Source of the DNA: Parafilimonas sp.
Lineage (GTDB): Bacteria; Bacteroidota; Bacteroidia; Chitinophagales; Chitinophagaceae
Assembly (NCBI GenBank): GCA_025927795.1
Contig: JAICKT010000002.1
Coordinates: 1-36,518 of the forward strand
Direction of reading: 5' to 3'
Length of the DNA stretch: 36,518 nt
Positions 24,921 through 32,699 of the stretch are shown here, piece by piece; within the stretch, counting starts at the first letter, position 1, and each line of letters opens with the position of its first letter. The notes under the pieces are model-generated. The model did not search any database, was not told where the DNA came from, and saw only the letters and a list, made by a program, of their open reading frames with translations. The translations under genes were made by a program, and so were the position numbers.

Positions 24921-26420
24921 TCAATCATTCAATGCTAAATCTTCATAGGTTTTTAAAATTTTCAGCAGCACACCATTTGTCCAGCCAAAACCGTCCTGCG
25001 ATGGATACTCTCCTCCACCTGCTGATAAATGCGTATCAACAACATTATATTTCTCCATCAGCTTGCCTGTGCTTTTATATACTTTAATATTTAACTGTGC
25101 CCAGCGTTTTGCAATTTCATGCGCAAGGTTTATTTCGCCATATTCATCCAAAGCTTTAATGGTAATCCATTGCAGAGGCGCCCATCCGTTTGGCCAATCC
25201 CATTGCTGCCCGGTATCTATCAACGTAGTTACAACACCGCCTGCCTGCAAAAAATTATCACGTATTACATCTGCTGCTTTAATAATTTTTTCTGAAGACG
25301 GAATATTAAAAAAGAATGGTGTAATACCTGCAATTGTTTGTTGTGTGCTGAATGTTTTTGCGTTTATGTTATAATCATAAAACCATCCATCATCTTCATT
25401 ATAAAAATATTTATTGATGGCATCTTCGCGCAGCATTGCTTTTCTTGTATAATTTTCTACTTCATTTTTATTTTCTGCATAACGATATGCTAATGCAAGT
25501 GATGATTCAAGATGAAATAACAAACAATTTAAATCAACCGGAACAATATTTATTGTATCAATTTGTGTAAACGTTTTTCCGTCTTTAAACCAACGTCCGC
25601 TAAAATCCCATCCACTTTCACAAGCAGCGCGCAAATTTTTAAAAAGTAAAGCATCATCACCATTATATTCTGCAGCTGTTTCCATTTCATGGCGATATGC
25701 TTCCGGTCTTGGTGTATCCAATTGATCGTAATAACGGTTAAGCAAACTGCCATCGGGCATTGTTACAACATGTTTTGTAGAACTGGTTTTATCCATCCAA
25801 AAATCATATTCTTTTTGCAGCTCGTTTAAATATTTTGAATAAATATGTGTGCCTTTATGCAATGCAAGCAATTCAACCATACAGGAAAAATAGGGCGGTT
25901 GCGATCTGCTTAAAAAATATGTTCTGTTTCCATTCGGTATATGTCCGAATTTATTTATTAAATAAGCAAAATTTTCTATCATGTTTTCAATAACATCCCA
26001 CTTATCGCTTTTAGCTAAGCCAAGCATAGTAAAATAAGAATCCCAATAATAAATTTCCTGAAATCTACCGCCCGGAACAATATATGGAAAAGGTAAAGCA
26101 ACAAGCGAACTGCCTTCAACAGGCTTGTCTGCATTGCGTTGCAACACTTCCCATAATTCCTCTATATGTTCAATTACATTATCTTTTAAATCTGTATGAT
26201 AACCCGGTGTGTGATGCGGCGGTATTTCAAAATTTGCTTCAACAAATTCTTTTATTTGTTCATTAGAAAGATTATTTGTTTTTAAGCTGATATAATCTTT
26301 TACTATAACCGCAGGATTTCTTTTTGGTATGCAATCAACAAAAGTTTTATTATCAGGAAATATTTTTTTAAGCTGAACATCTTTAAATAATGTTTTATAC
26401 AGTTCGTCTGGTGTGTGCAT
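24921..26420 (-). CDS. treF: Trehalase, cytoplasmic-type (GH37)
   Basis: This 499-aa glycoside hydrolase family 37 enzyme splits trehalose into two glucose. Both GH37 signatures are present: PGGRFQEIYYWDSYFTMLGL at about 114-133 and the second signature QWDWPNGWAPLQ at about 405-416. The C-terminal glycine-rich HLSAGGGEYPSQDGFGWTNGV is also typical. There is no signal peptide, which favours the cytoplasmic (TreF-like) form. It lies 74 bases downstream of the GDPD gene on the same strand and is followed by the tRNA-Ala gene. No trehalose transport or synthesis genes are in view. Confidence 0.96.
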   Translation of the reverse strand: MHTPDELYKTLFKDVQLKKIFPDNKTFVDCIPKRNPAVIVKDYISLKTNNLSNEQIKEFVEANFEIPPHHTPGYHTDLKDNVIEHIEELWEVLQRNADKPVEGSSLVALPFPYIVPGGRFQEIYYWDSYFTMLGLAKSDKWDVIENMIENFAYLINKFGHIPNGNRTYFLSRSQPPYFSCMVELLALHKGTHIYSKYLNELQKEYDFWMDKTSSTKHVVTMPDGSLLNRYYDQLDTPRPEAYRHEMETAAEYNGDDALLFKNLRAACESGWDFSGRWFKDGKTFTQIDTINIVPVDLNCLLFHLESSLALAYRYAENKNEVENYTRKAMLREDAINKYFYNEDDGWFYDYNINAKTFSTQQTIAGITPFFFNIPSSEKIIKAADVIRDNFLQAGGVVTTLIDTGQQWDWPNGWAPLQWITIKALDEYGEINLAHEIAKRWAQLNIKVYKSTGKLMEKYNVVDTHLSAGGGEYPSQDGFGWTNGVLLKILKTYEDLALND

Positions 26421-26494
26421 AATATATGCCTTTGGATTTTTTGAGCGTATAAATTTAGTGCGTCGGCTTGTGAATAACTATTTCTTTTAATTCT

Positions 26495-27264
26495 TTATTT
26501 GTAAAGATTGAAAAATTGGGTAAGCTCGTTAATATGGTCTGTATTGATAAAATCAACCTTTAAACGCATAAAAGTTTGCCAGCTGTTTTGGTTATCAGGA
26601 GCATCCCAAAAACGAACTTTCTTTTTTAAATGATGTGCTTTTATAATCGCCGCAGCTAAAGTTTGCCAGTCTTTTTCCGGAATGGAATCTTCACCGTTCC
26701 ATGATGAATAATATTTAAAATCATCACTCAGCATATTTATTTTTGAAAGCGCTGGTGCAGAATAATTTTTGCTTAAAATACCATCAAAATAAATATACGA
26801 AGGATACGAAATAAATTTTTCAGATGCTGGTCTATTACCGCTTATTGTAATTTTTATTTTGCTGCATTTAATTAACGAAGGATAATTCTTGCATACTTCA
26901 ATAAGCTTATCTAAAGTTCTTATTGAATCAGTTTTTATATCAATCAACAATTGCAGTTCTTTATTCTTATCAGCATAAGGGAAACCATTGTTCTTTTCTA
27001 TAACTGTTTTTAAAGGTTCTAAATATAAAGATTGTAAAGTGCGATTATTATTGAGTTCTTTTTTTGTATGCGCCACAAGCAGTTTGTTATCGAATAAAAA
27101 TATATCTGCTTCTATTGAACCAAAACCATTTCCCCATGCATCATAAAAAGGGTTTGCCTGTTCATAATCATTATGTGAGTGCGCGTTGGCAGTTGTATTT
27201 TTTTTGGTTGTGCGCAAACGTGAAAGGTGTTTATTAAAAAGAATAAGAACAATACATTTTTCAT
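26495..27264 (-). CDS. Exported GDPD/PLC-like phosphodiesterase, signal peptide split off by a -1 frameshift in an A8 tract
   Basis: Catalytic part: from about 27217 down to 26495 there is an intact TIM-barrel phosphodiesterase of the glycerophosphodiester/PI-phospholipase C type. It has the hallmark NAHSHNDYEQANPF and a metal-site segment SIEADIFLFDNKLLVAH. It has no ATG; a TTG at 27217 would start it without a signal peptide. On the minus strand, an ATG at 27264 begins MKNVLFLFFLINTFHVCAQ, a textbook signal peptide. That frame runs into a tract of eight A (plus-strand T8, 27198-27205) and leaves the enzyme frame. Nine A would join the two exactly. So one base is missing, or the cell uses slippage. 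The original gene is 26495-27264. See findings. Confidence 0.8.
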
Positions 27265-27342
27265 ACTAAGTATTACAGGAATGAAATCAGTTTAAACTAA
27301 AGTAATCATTTCACTGATTTATGTGAGCGTTAAATTATTTAA

Positions 27343-27391
27343 ATAAAAAAGGATGTGTAGAAACACATCCCGCTTACTTGTATTATTACTT
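27343..27391 (-). terminator. Intrinsic terminator after the duplicated DoxX gene, with conserved 15-mer
   Basis: On the minus strand GGATGTGT and ACACATCC form a perfect 8-bp stem (plus 27351-27358 and 27363-27370) with a 4-base loop, followed by TTTTTTATTTA. It is the terminator of the gene ending at 27436. Six bases upstream of the hairpin is the 15-mer AAGTAATAATACAAG (plus 27377-27391), which recurs exactly at two sites in the 29.6-30.0 kb array. Confidence 0.85.
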
Positions 27392-27435
27392 AAAACTTAA
27401 ATTTTATTTTGGCTTTAGCGATTCAAATTATTTAA

Positions 27436-28254
27436 CTAAAAAACAGATGTCTGATGAAACCTTTTATCAGCAAGTAAAATCTGCTTATTAATATTTAATT
27501 CACGTGTAACAAACCATAAAGCCAGAATAGTTCCATAGCTTCCACCACGTTCAATCCATTCAACCAATTCCCAATGCGGATAGAATAATTCGCTTGCAGC
27601 TTTCCAGATAAAAAGTAAAAAAATCACAGGTCGCAACGGCCGTATTAAAACAGAAAGTGCAGCAAAAATTTCAAGCGCACCAATAACATGTGCAACATTT
27701 GACGTGTTTGAAAAACCAAGTAATTTATATTGGTCAAGCAAAGTCTTTTTTTCAATAAGATTTAATATGCCATGACCTATGAATAAAAGAAACACAACAA
27801 TTCTTAAACACAATGCTACTCTTGCAATTATTTTTTGATCAACCTGACCAGGCATTCTCACCAGCTTAAACCAAGTTTGTTTATTTAATGGCAATGATGT
27901 GGTAAGCAACAGCAGTGCAAGTGGTGCACCATAATTGCCTCCGCGTTCAATAAATTCTGCAAACGGTTCTCCTGATAATGGTCGCAACAATGCAGTCATT
28001 AATCCCCACACAACTAACCATGCTAATATTATTCTTGTTGGGTAAAATAAAAGTGATAACCCCATGCAAATATCAACTACACCTGCATAAGGCATAAGTG
28101 TATATGCAGCATCATGCCCAACCCCAAATACCGCAAAATAGTTCGTCCATATTTCTTTCGTAATAAGACCAAATGCACCGTGACCAATAAAACACATAGC
28201 ACTTGCAACACGCAGGGTATAATAAATATCTTTTGATTGATTTAATTGTACCAT
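27436..28254 (-). CDS. DoxX-like membrane protein with internal duplication
   Basis: This 272-aa polytopic membrane protein is made of two similar halves. Half one (about 15-120) contains FIGHGAFGLITKEIW, a central membrane pair and FIERGGNYGAPLALLLL. Half two (about 150-260) contains FIGHGILNLIEKKTL, a similar membrane pair and WIERGGSYGTILALWF. The paired GHG and ERGGxYG motifs show a tandem duplication of one DoxX-like unit. It is separated by only 5 bases from the upstream PAP2 lipoprotein gene, so the two are almost certainly cotranscribed and may act together. Function unknown. A strong terminator follows. Confidence 0.85.
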   Translation of the reverse strand: MVQLNQSKDIYYTLRVASAMCFIGHGAFGLITKEIWTNYFAVFGVGHDAAYTLMPYAGVVDICMGLSLLFYPTRIILAWLVVWGLMTALLRPLSGEPFAEFIERGGNYGAPLALLLLTTSLPLNKQTWFKLVRMPGQVDQKIIARVALCLRIVVFLLFIGHGILNLIEKKTLLDQYKLLGFSNTSNVAHVIGALEIFAALSVLIRPLRPVIFLLFIWKAASELFYPHWELVEWIERGGSYGTILALWFVTRELNINKQILLADKRFHQTSVF

Positions 28255-28259
28255 GACTT

Positions 28260-29600
28260 TTATTTTATGCTTGACACTTCTTTTTTTGTTGACATTAATT
28301 TATCCATTACAAGGTCGCCGATTTTAATGCCCTGGTCTCTGCCTTCAACAATGGCTTTATAATAATGTATGCCTCCATAAAACCTGCTTAAAGAAACATC
28401 CCACGAACATTGGTTTAGTGATGTAAATTTTCTGTCTGCAAAGCCCCAATCTCTTTCTGAAGAATCAGTAAACGAAATTTTGTCTCCATATACTTTTGTA
28501 AGAAATTCAGCAGCCGCAGAAGAAATTACAGAGTGCCCGCTGATGTATTCAGGAAATGGCGGCGTTTGCAAAAATGGTTTCCAATTCGGGTCAATATATA
28601 AATTAATATAAGTTTCCGGGCGTATCATATCATAATAATATTTGTAATACCAGCATGCAATAAACGCATCAAACATACCTATTGAGGAACCTGTATAATT
28701 AAATACTGTTTGATACCAGTCTGCATTTTTATCCATGCTGATGGTGCCAATAATTTCCATCCAGTGTCCCGGCGGTGTCATAGCTTTTGTTGCAAACATT
28801 ACATGCCCTTCCTGGTGCATTTTAAATGAATTGCAATCCCAAAAATTTGATTGCCATTTTTGTGCATCGGTTAAAGCGTTCACAGTATCATAAACCTGTT
28901 TAGCCATTTTATAAAATTCACTTGTTGAATCTTTACTAAATGGCGGCGGCGGATTTATAGAAAAAACATTTGCCGAATCAAGTGTAAGCGTACGAATGGT
29001 TTGCCACTTTGGTTCAACAGCATCAAAATAACCCGGCGGTGTGGGCAACCAATGTCCATCCAAACCCGTAACTGTAAATTTTGAGCCGCGTGTTTTTCCA
29101 TAATTATCTTTTTTGCTCCATGAAAGAACTGAATCTGCCACGCGATTACCATAGTTCACAGAACTGTCAAACATTTCCTTCGTCATGTTTGTTTCTTTAG
29201 CAAGATTTTTTACTGAATCAATTAATGCATCCATTCTTGCTTCGGAAAAAGTAAGCGCTTTACCCACTTTCATCATAGCAATAACAGATGCAAAAGGGAA
29301 ATCAACTTTGTCTGGTTTTGCAGGTGAAGGAATATTTTTTAAATCTTTTATTTCTCTTTCAAGCGAAGCATAATGTTTTCCTTCTTTTGAAAGTGTTTCA
29401 TACGCCGCAAGATTTGCATACGCAAAAATGCGCGAAGCAACAGGTGGATTGAAGATGTCATAAATAACAACATAGTTTAACTCATGCATTGTTTTGCAAT
29501 ACAAATCAGGATTGTGCATTACTGTTTTATAATCCTTTTTATTGCATGAAGAAATTGCAGCAGTGCAAAAGATCAAACCAAAAACAACAACTTTTTTCAT
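28260..29600 (-). CDS. PAP2/vanadium-haloperoxidase-family lipoprotein
   Basis: This 446-aa exported lipoprotein (MKKVVVFGLIFCTAAISSC, lipid Cys19) belongs to the PAP2/vanadium-dependent haloperoxidase superfamily. The three phosphate/vanadate-binding motifs are present: KX6RP as K320...RP327-328 in YKYYYDMIRPE, the central YISGHS (SGH at 354-356; the canonical PSGH proline is replaced), and SRX5H with S405, R406 and H412 in LSRFYGGIHYY. The usual Asp four residues after that His is Ala here. It may be a phosphatase acting on lipid or sugar phosphates or a haloperoxidase; the sequence cannot decide. It leads the two-gene operon with DoxX and is preceded by the four-hairpin array. ATG at 29600. 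Confidence 0.9.
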   Translation of the reverse strand: MKKVVVFGLIFCTAAISSCNKKDYKTVMHNPDLYCKTMHELNYVVIYDIFNPPVASRIFAYANLAAYETLSKEGKHYASLEREIKDLKNIPSPAKPDKVDFPFASVIAMMKVGKALTFSEARMDALIDSVKNLAKETNMTKEMFDSSVNYGNRVADSVLSWSKKDNYGKTRGSKFTVTGLDGHWLPTPPGYFDAVEPKWQTIRTLTLDSANVFSINPPPPFSKDSTSEFYKMAKQVYDTVNALTDAQKWQSNFWDCNSFKMHQEGHVMFATKAMTPPGHWMEIIGTISMDKNADWYQTVFNYTGSSIGMFDAFIACWYYKYYYDMIRPETYINLYIDPNWKPFLQTPPFPEYISGHSVISSAAAEFLTKVYGDKISFTDSSERDWGFADRKFTSLNQCSWDVSLSRFYGGIHYYKAIVEGRDQGIKIGDLVMDKLMSTKKEVSSIK

Positions 29601-29621
29601 TTCAATATTTCAATTTCCATT

Positions 29622-30003
29622 TTAAAAAATACCTCGTTAAGAATAACAAGGTCTCATTTGCTATTGATTAAAATTTTTTATACAAATTGATTTTTTAATT
29701 TCACTTAAGTTTTCATTTTTAAAAAAACCTCGCTAAGAATAACAAGTCCCAATGCTTGTATTATTACTTAAAAATTTTATTTAATTAAATTTTGTTTCAT
29801 CGTTACCATTTTATTCAACACAATATTTCAAGTTTTTTTAAAAATTACCCCGCTAAGAATAACGGCGTGTATTACTTATTAGTGAGACAAAAACTTTTAT
29901 ATTTTATGTTAGAATTCAAAACAATGCTTTCATTATTATGAATTTATTTTCTTTTAGAAATACCTCGCCAGGACTAACAAGGTCTGTGCTTGTATTATTA
30001 CTT
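29622..30003 (-). repeat. Four tandem hairpin/T-tract modules in the leader of the PAP2-DoxX operon
   Basis: The 420-base gap 29601-30020 holds four copies of a hairpin (plus positions 29632-29651, 29728-29747, 29848-29867, 29963-29982), spaced 96, 120 and 115 bp. The first, on the minus strand, is CCTTGTTATTCTTAACGAGG, followed by TATTTTTTAAAA. Copies 2 and 4 have the exact 15-mer AAGTAATAATACAAG six to seven bases upstream; copy 3 has a partial match. On the minus strand the imperfect positions become G-U pairs, whereas on the plus strand they are A-C mismatches, so the structure belongs to minus-strand RNA. No gene is seen in this gap. Confidence 0.75.
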
Positions 30004-30020
30004 ATAGAAATTTTTAATGA

Positions 30021-31106
30021 TTAAAATTTAATTACAAAACCAACATTAATTACATAATCTGCAAACGCAGCATCGCCTTGTGTGTACATACCTGTTAATG
30101 CTGTTTTATTTTTATCAGGAACACTTTGCGTGCGATTTCTTACCAATGCGACAGGCACATAAGCATAAGCGCTGAATCTTTTTAAACTATAAGAAATGCC
30201 TTGTTCTTCTGAAATAATATAACCTGGCCTTCTAAAGCCCTGACTGCCGCCAATTAAATCGTGCACAGGCAAACATTCGTCACGTATTCCTGCAGAAAAC
30301 ATCCACTTATTTAAATCAAAGTTTACACCTGCACGAATAAGATATTGATCAGGCACGCTCATTACGTCACTTCCAATTTCAACGGTTTGTGTACTGGGTA
30401 TGCCACCACGAGAAGTAGAAACACCATTTTGTTCTCTTGGATTTACGAGATAATAAAAGTTTCCATACAAGCCTACATGATGAGAAAAATTGTAGAACGT
30501 ATTTGCTTCAACGGTAAAGCCTGTGCCGCCATCACCTAATTGTATTGATTGATCAACAGGTCCCACAATCGTTGTTGAATCATTGATGTGAAATCTATCC
30601 TGGTATTTATAATCGCCGGTTGGAAATTTAATTCCTAATCCAAGTTGTAAATTAAAATGCTCAGATTTCTCAGGATCAAACATCCAGCGATAAGCGCTAA
30701 ACCGAATATCACCTACACCAAAAGAATGTGTGCTGTAACGATGAACTTTGTCGTGCTCATATAAAGACGAGCGAGAGTTATCAAGAATAGGAACATCAAC
30801 CAATAAACTCCAGCGCTGATTCAATTCATGTGTTACTGTAATATCAATAGTAGTGGAATGATTGATAACATTGGAACCCGCTTTTATTCTTTCTTCTTGT
30901 TCCTCTTTTCCAATAAAATGTTTATACGATCTGTAAAAGCGATAATTAATTCCTAACTGCCATTTGCTTGCAGTTGAAATGGAATCAGGCATGCGCAGCG
31001 AGCATGTTGCACCAGTACTGCGGATAGCTACACAACCTTGTGAATAAATTTTATTATTGATAATAATTGTTGAAAGAAAACTTAGAATAAAAAATAATTT
31101 TTTCAT
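30021..31106 (-). CDS. Outer-membrane beta-barrel-like protein
   Basis: This 361-aa exported protein (signal peptide MKKLFFILSFLSTIIINNKIYSQ) has about ten or more amphipathic beta strands by eye and ends in FVIKF. The C-terminal phenylalanine is usual for outer-membrane barrels. After the signal is a short Cys-containing segment GCVAIRSTGATCSLRM. Then come the strands GINYRFYRSYKHFIG, DITVTHELNQRWSLLVDVPIL, SFGVGDIRFSAYRW and LGLGIKFPTGDYKY. It resembles a group of uncharacterised Bacteroidota barrels often called 'transporter'. It lies 21 bases downstream of the haloperoxidase-like gene and 32 kb-side neighbours, in one operon. Substrate unknown. Confidence 0.78.
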   Translation of the reverse strand: MKKLFFILSFLSTIIINNKIYSQGCVAIRSTGATCSLRMPDSISTASKWQLGINYRFYRSYKHFIGKEEQEERIKAGSNVINHSTTIDITVTHELNQRWSLLVDVPILDNSRSSLYEHDKVHRYSTHSFGVGDIRFSAYRWMFDPEKSEHFNLQLGLGIKFPTGDYKYQDRFHINDSTTIVGPVDQSIQLGDGGTGFTVEANTFYNFSHHVGLYGNFYYLVNPREQNGVSTSRGGIPSTQTVEIGSDVMSVPDQYLIRAGVNFDLNKWMFSAGIRDECLPVHDLIGGSQGFRRPGYIISEEQGISYSLKRFSAYAYVPVALVRNRTQSVPDKNKTALTGMYTQGDAAFADYVINVGFVIKF

Positions 31107-31127
31107 GTTTAATAGTTTAAATTTTAA

Positions 31128-32675
31128 TTATTCTGCACCATCGTGTTCAGCTCTCAGCACTGCATAATTCCCAACCCTTTTACCTGCAACCATACCTGAA
31201 TCGCAATCCATTTGTGTATGAATCCCTGCAATAAACCTTGATTTTGCTGCTTCCGCAGACAAGGCTTCGTATTTAGCAGCATTGGCTGGTATAATATGAT
31301 CTAAAATGGTTGAAGCAGCTTCACTAAATGTTGAATGCCCAGATATATATGACGGAAAATTTGGGATACCGGTTAATGTTTTAATTTCAGGCATCATTTG
31401 CGTTGGACGCGGATTGAAATAAAAATATTTCGTGTTCCAACATACAATAGCTGCATCCATCTGACCCATATTTAATAAAGCCATATTCCGTGCCCAAAGC
31501 ACTTCACTATAATCTTGTTTGATGAAATCTTCTGCAGCAATTGCATTCCAGTGCCCTGTTGGTGTGTACGTGCCAGCACCATCAGCCCAAAACTGTACAA
31601 TTCTTTCCTGCTCTCTTGTTGGATTTTTTATTTGAACATAAGCAGCTTTATTTTGTTCTTCAAACTCACCACTTTTTGTGGAGTAAGGATAACCGGGACG
31701 AATTTTTGTTACCGTTATTGAATCAAATAAAAATGGCAACACATTACCATATAATGGCAGCATCGGCGGACGCTTTGGTGTTTCTAAACTAAACCATGGT
31801 GTTTCGCCGCGGGCTGTTGTGTTTGTTACAAACGCGCTCCATATATCAGGATTACCGCCAGCAGTACCCGCATGGTCTGTCTTTGCACGCGCAGTAAACA
31901 GCGCAGCAATTTGTCTTCCCAATGCTTCACCTGCATTTATATCAGTACGTGTTGCGGTGCCACTTTGTATGGCTGCTAATTCTTCGTCTTCTACTTTCTG
32001 CTGAATGTTTGCTACTTCAGTAGGAAACATCAGTTTAGTTATTTCAGAAGTTACACCTGCAAGCACAGCAGCTTCTGATGGATAAGAAGGCAAATCATTT
32101 TTTCCATTCATTGCATTAACACTTGCATCAACTGTGTATGGTGCTGGCTGATTATATAGTTTTTTATAGTACCAGCATGCAACAAGTGCATCATACTGTG
32201 CAGCGCTTATATAAGCAAATGCTCTTGCAGCAAATGGCGGATTTGAAAACGGGAATTGCGGATAGTTAAATGGATTTACAGAATTTGGAGCAGGGTATGT
32301 TCCATCTTCATTTTGATAAGGAGGAAGATTATGTTTTGCCACCATCTCACGAATAATTTCATTCCATCTTAAAACACCGCCGGCACCCCAATAACGAATA
32401 TTATTTATTGCATCATCGCTTAAATTTTCCTGGTAGCCTTTAATTTCATTCAGGTCTCCAATATATGCAGGTGTATTAGTTGCAGGTGGTGCAGCTACTG
32501 CAATTGCATCGGGACTCGCAAGCAAAACTGTTTTCCATGATCCTGCATTCAAATCTTGTGAAGCAGGATTAAGTGCAGGCAAATTATCTGTTCTTCCATG
32601 TACTTCTTTATTACATGAAAAATAAATTACAGAACTAAGTGCAGCAAATATTGAAAGTGATATTATTTTTTTCAT
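31128..32675 (-). CDS. PAP2/vanadium-dependent haloperoxidase lipoprotein
   Basis: This 515-aa exported lipoprotein has signal MKKIISLSIFAALSSVIYFSC (Cys21). It carries all the PAP2/haloperoxidase active-site motifs near the C-terminus: KX6RP as TKYFYFNPRPTQ, SYISGHSTFSEAA (SGH), and the complete SRX5HX3D, S479-R480-H486-D490 in SRFIAGIHTQMD. Unlike its paralogue at 28260 it keeps the final Asp. The N-terminal 120 residues are a lipoprotein-type extension. The gene lies 24 bases after the barrel gene at 32700 and 21 bases before the second barrel. The three form one operon, transcribed from the right. Confidence 0.92.
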   Translation of the reverse strand: MKKIISLSIFAALSSVIYFSCNKEVHGRTDNLPALNPASQDLNAGSWKTVLLASPDAIAVAAPPATNTPAYIGDLNEIKGYQENLSDDAINNIRYWGAGGVLRWNEIIREMVAKHNLPPYQNEDGTYPAPNSVNPFNYPQFPFSNPPFAARAFAYISAAQYDALVACWYYKKLYNQPAPYTVDASVNAMNGKNDLPSYPSEAAVLAGVTSEITKLMFPTEVANIQQKVEDEELAAIQSGTATRTDINAGEALGRQIAALFTARAKTDHAGTAGGNPDIWSAFVTNTTARGETPWFSLETPKRPPMLPLYGNVLPFLFDSITVTKIRPGYPYSTKSGEFEEQNKAAYVQIKNPTREQERIVQFWADGAGTYTPTGHWNAIAAEDFIKQDYSEVLWARNMALLNMGQMDAAIVCWNTKYFYFNPRPTQMMPEIKTLTGIPNFPSYISGHSTFSEAASTILDHIIPANAAKYEALSAEAAKSRFIAGIHTQMDCDSGMVAGKRVGNYAVLRAEHDGAE

Positions 32676-32699
32676 TTTATTTTTTATTAGCTGGGTTAA

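Noticed and set aside
29632-29982. CRISPR-like array of four spaced repeats
   Set aside because: Repeats are only about 20 bp, differ at several positions, and spacings of 96, 120 and 115 bp are far too long and uneven. T-tracts after each hairpin fit terminator-like elements instead.
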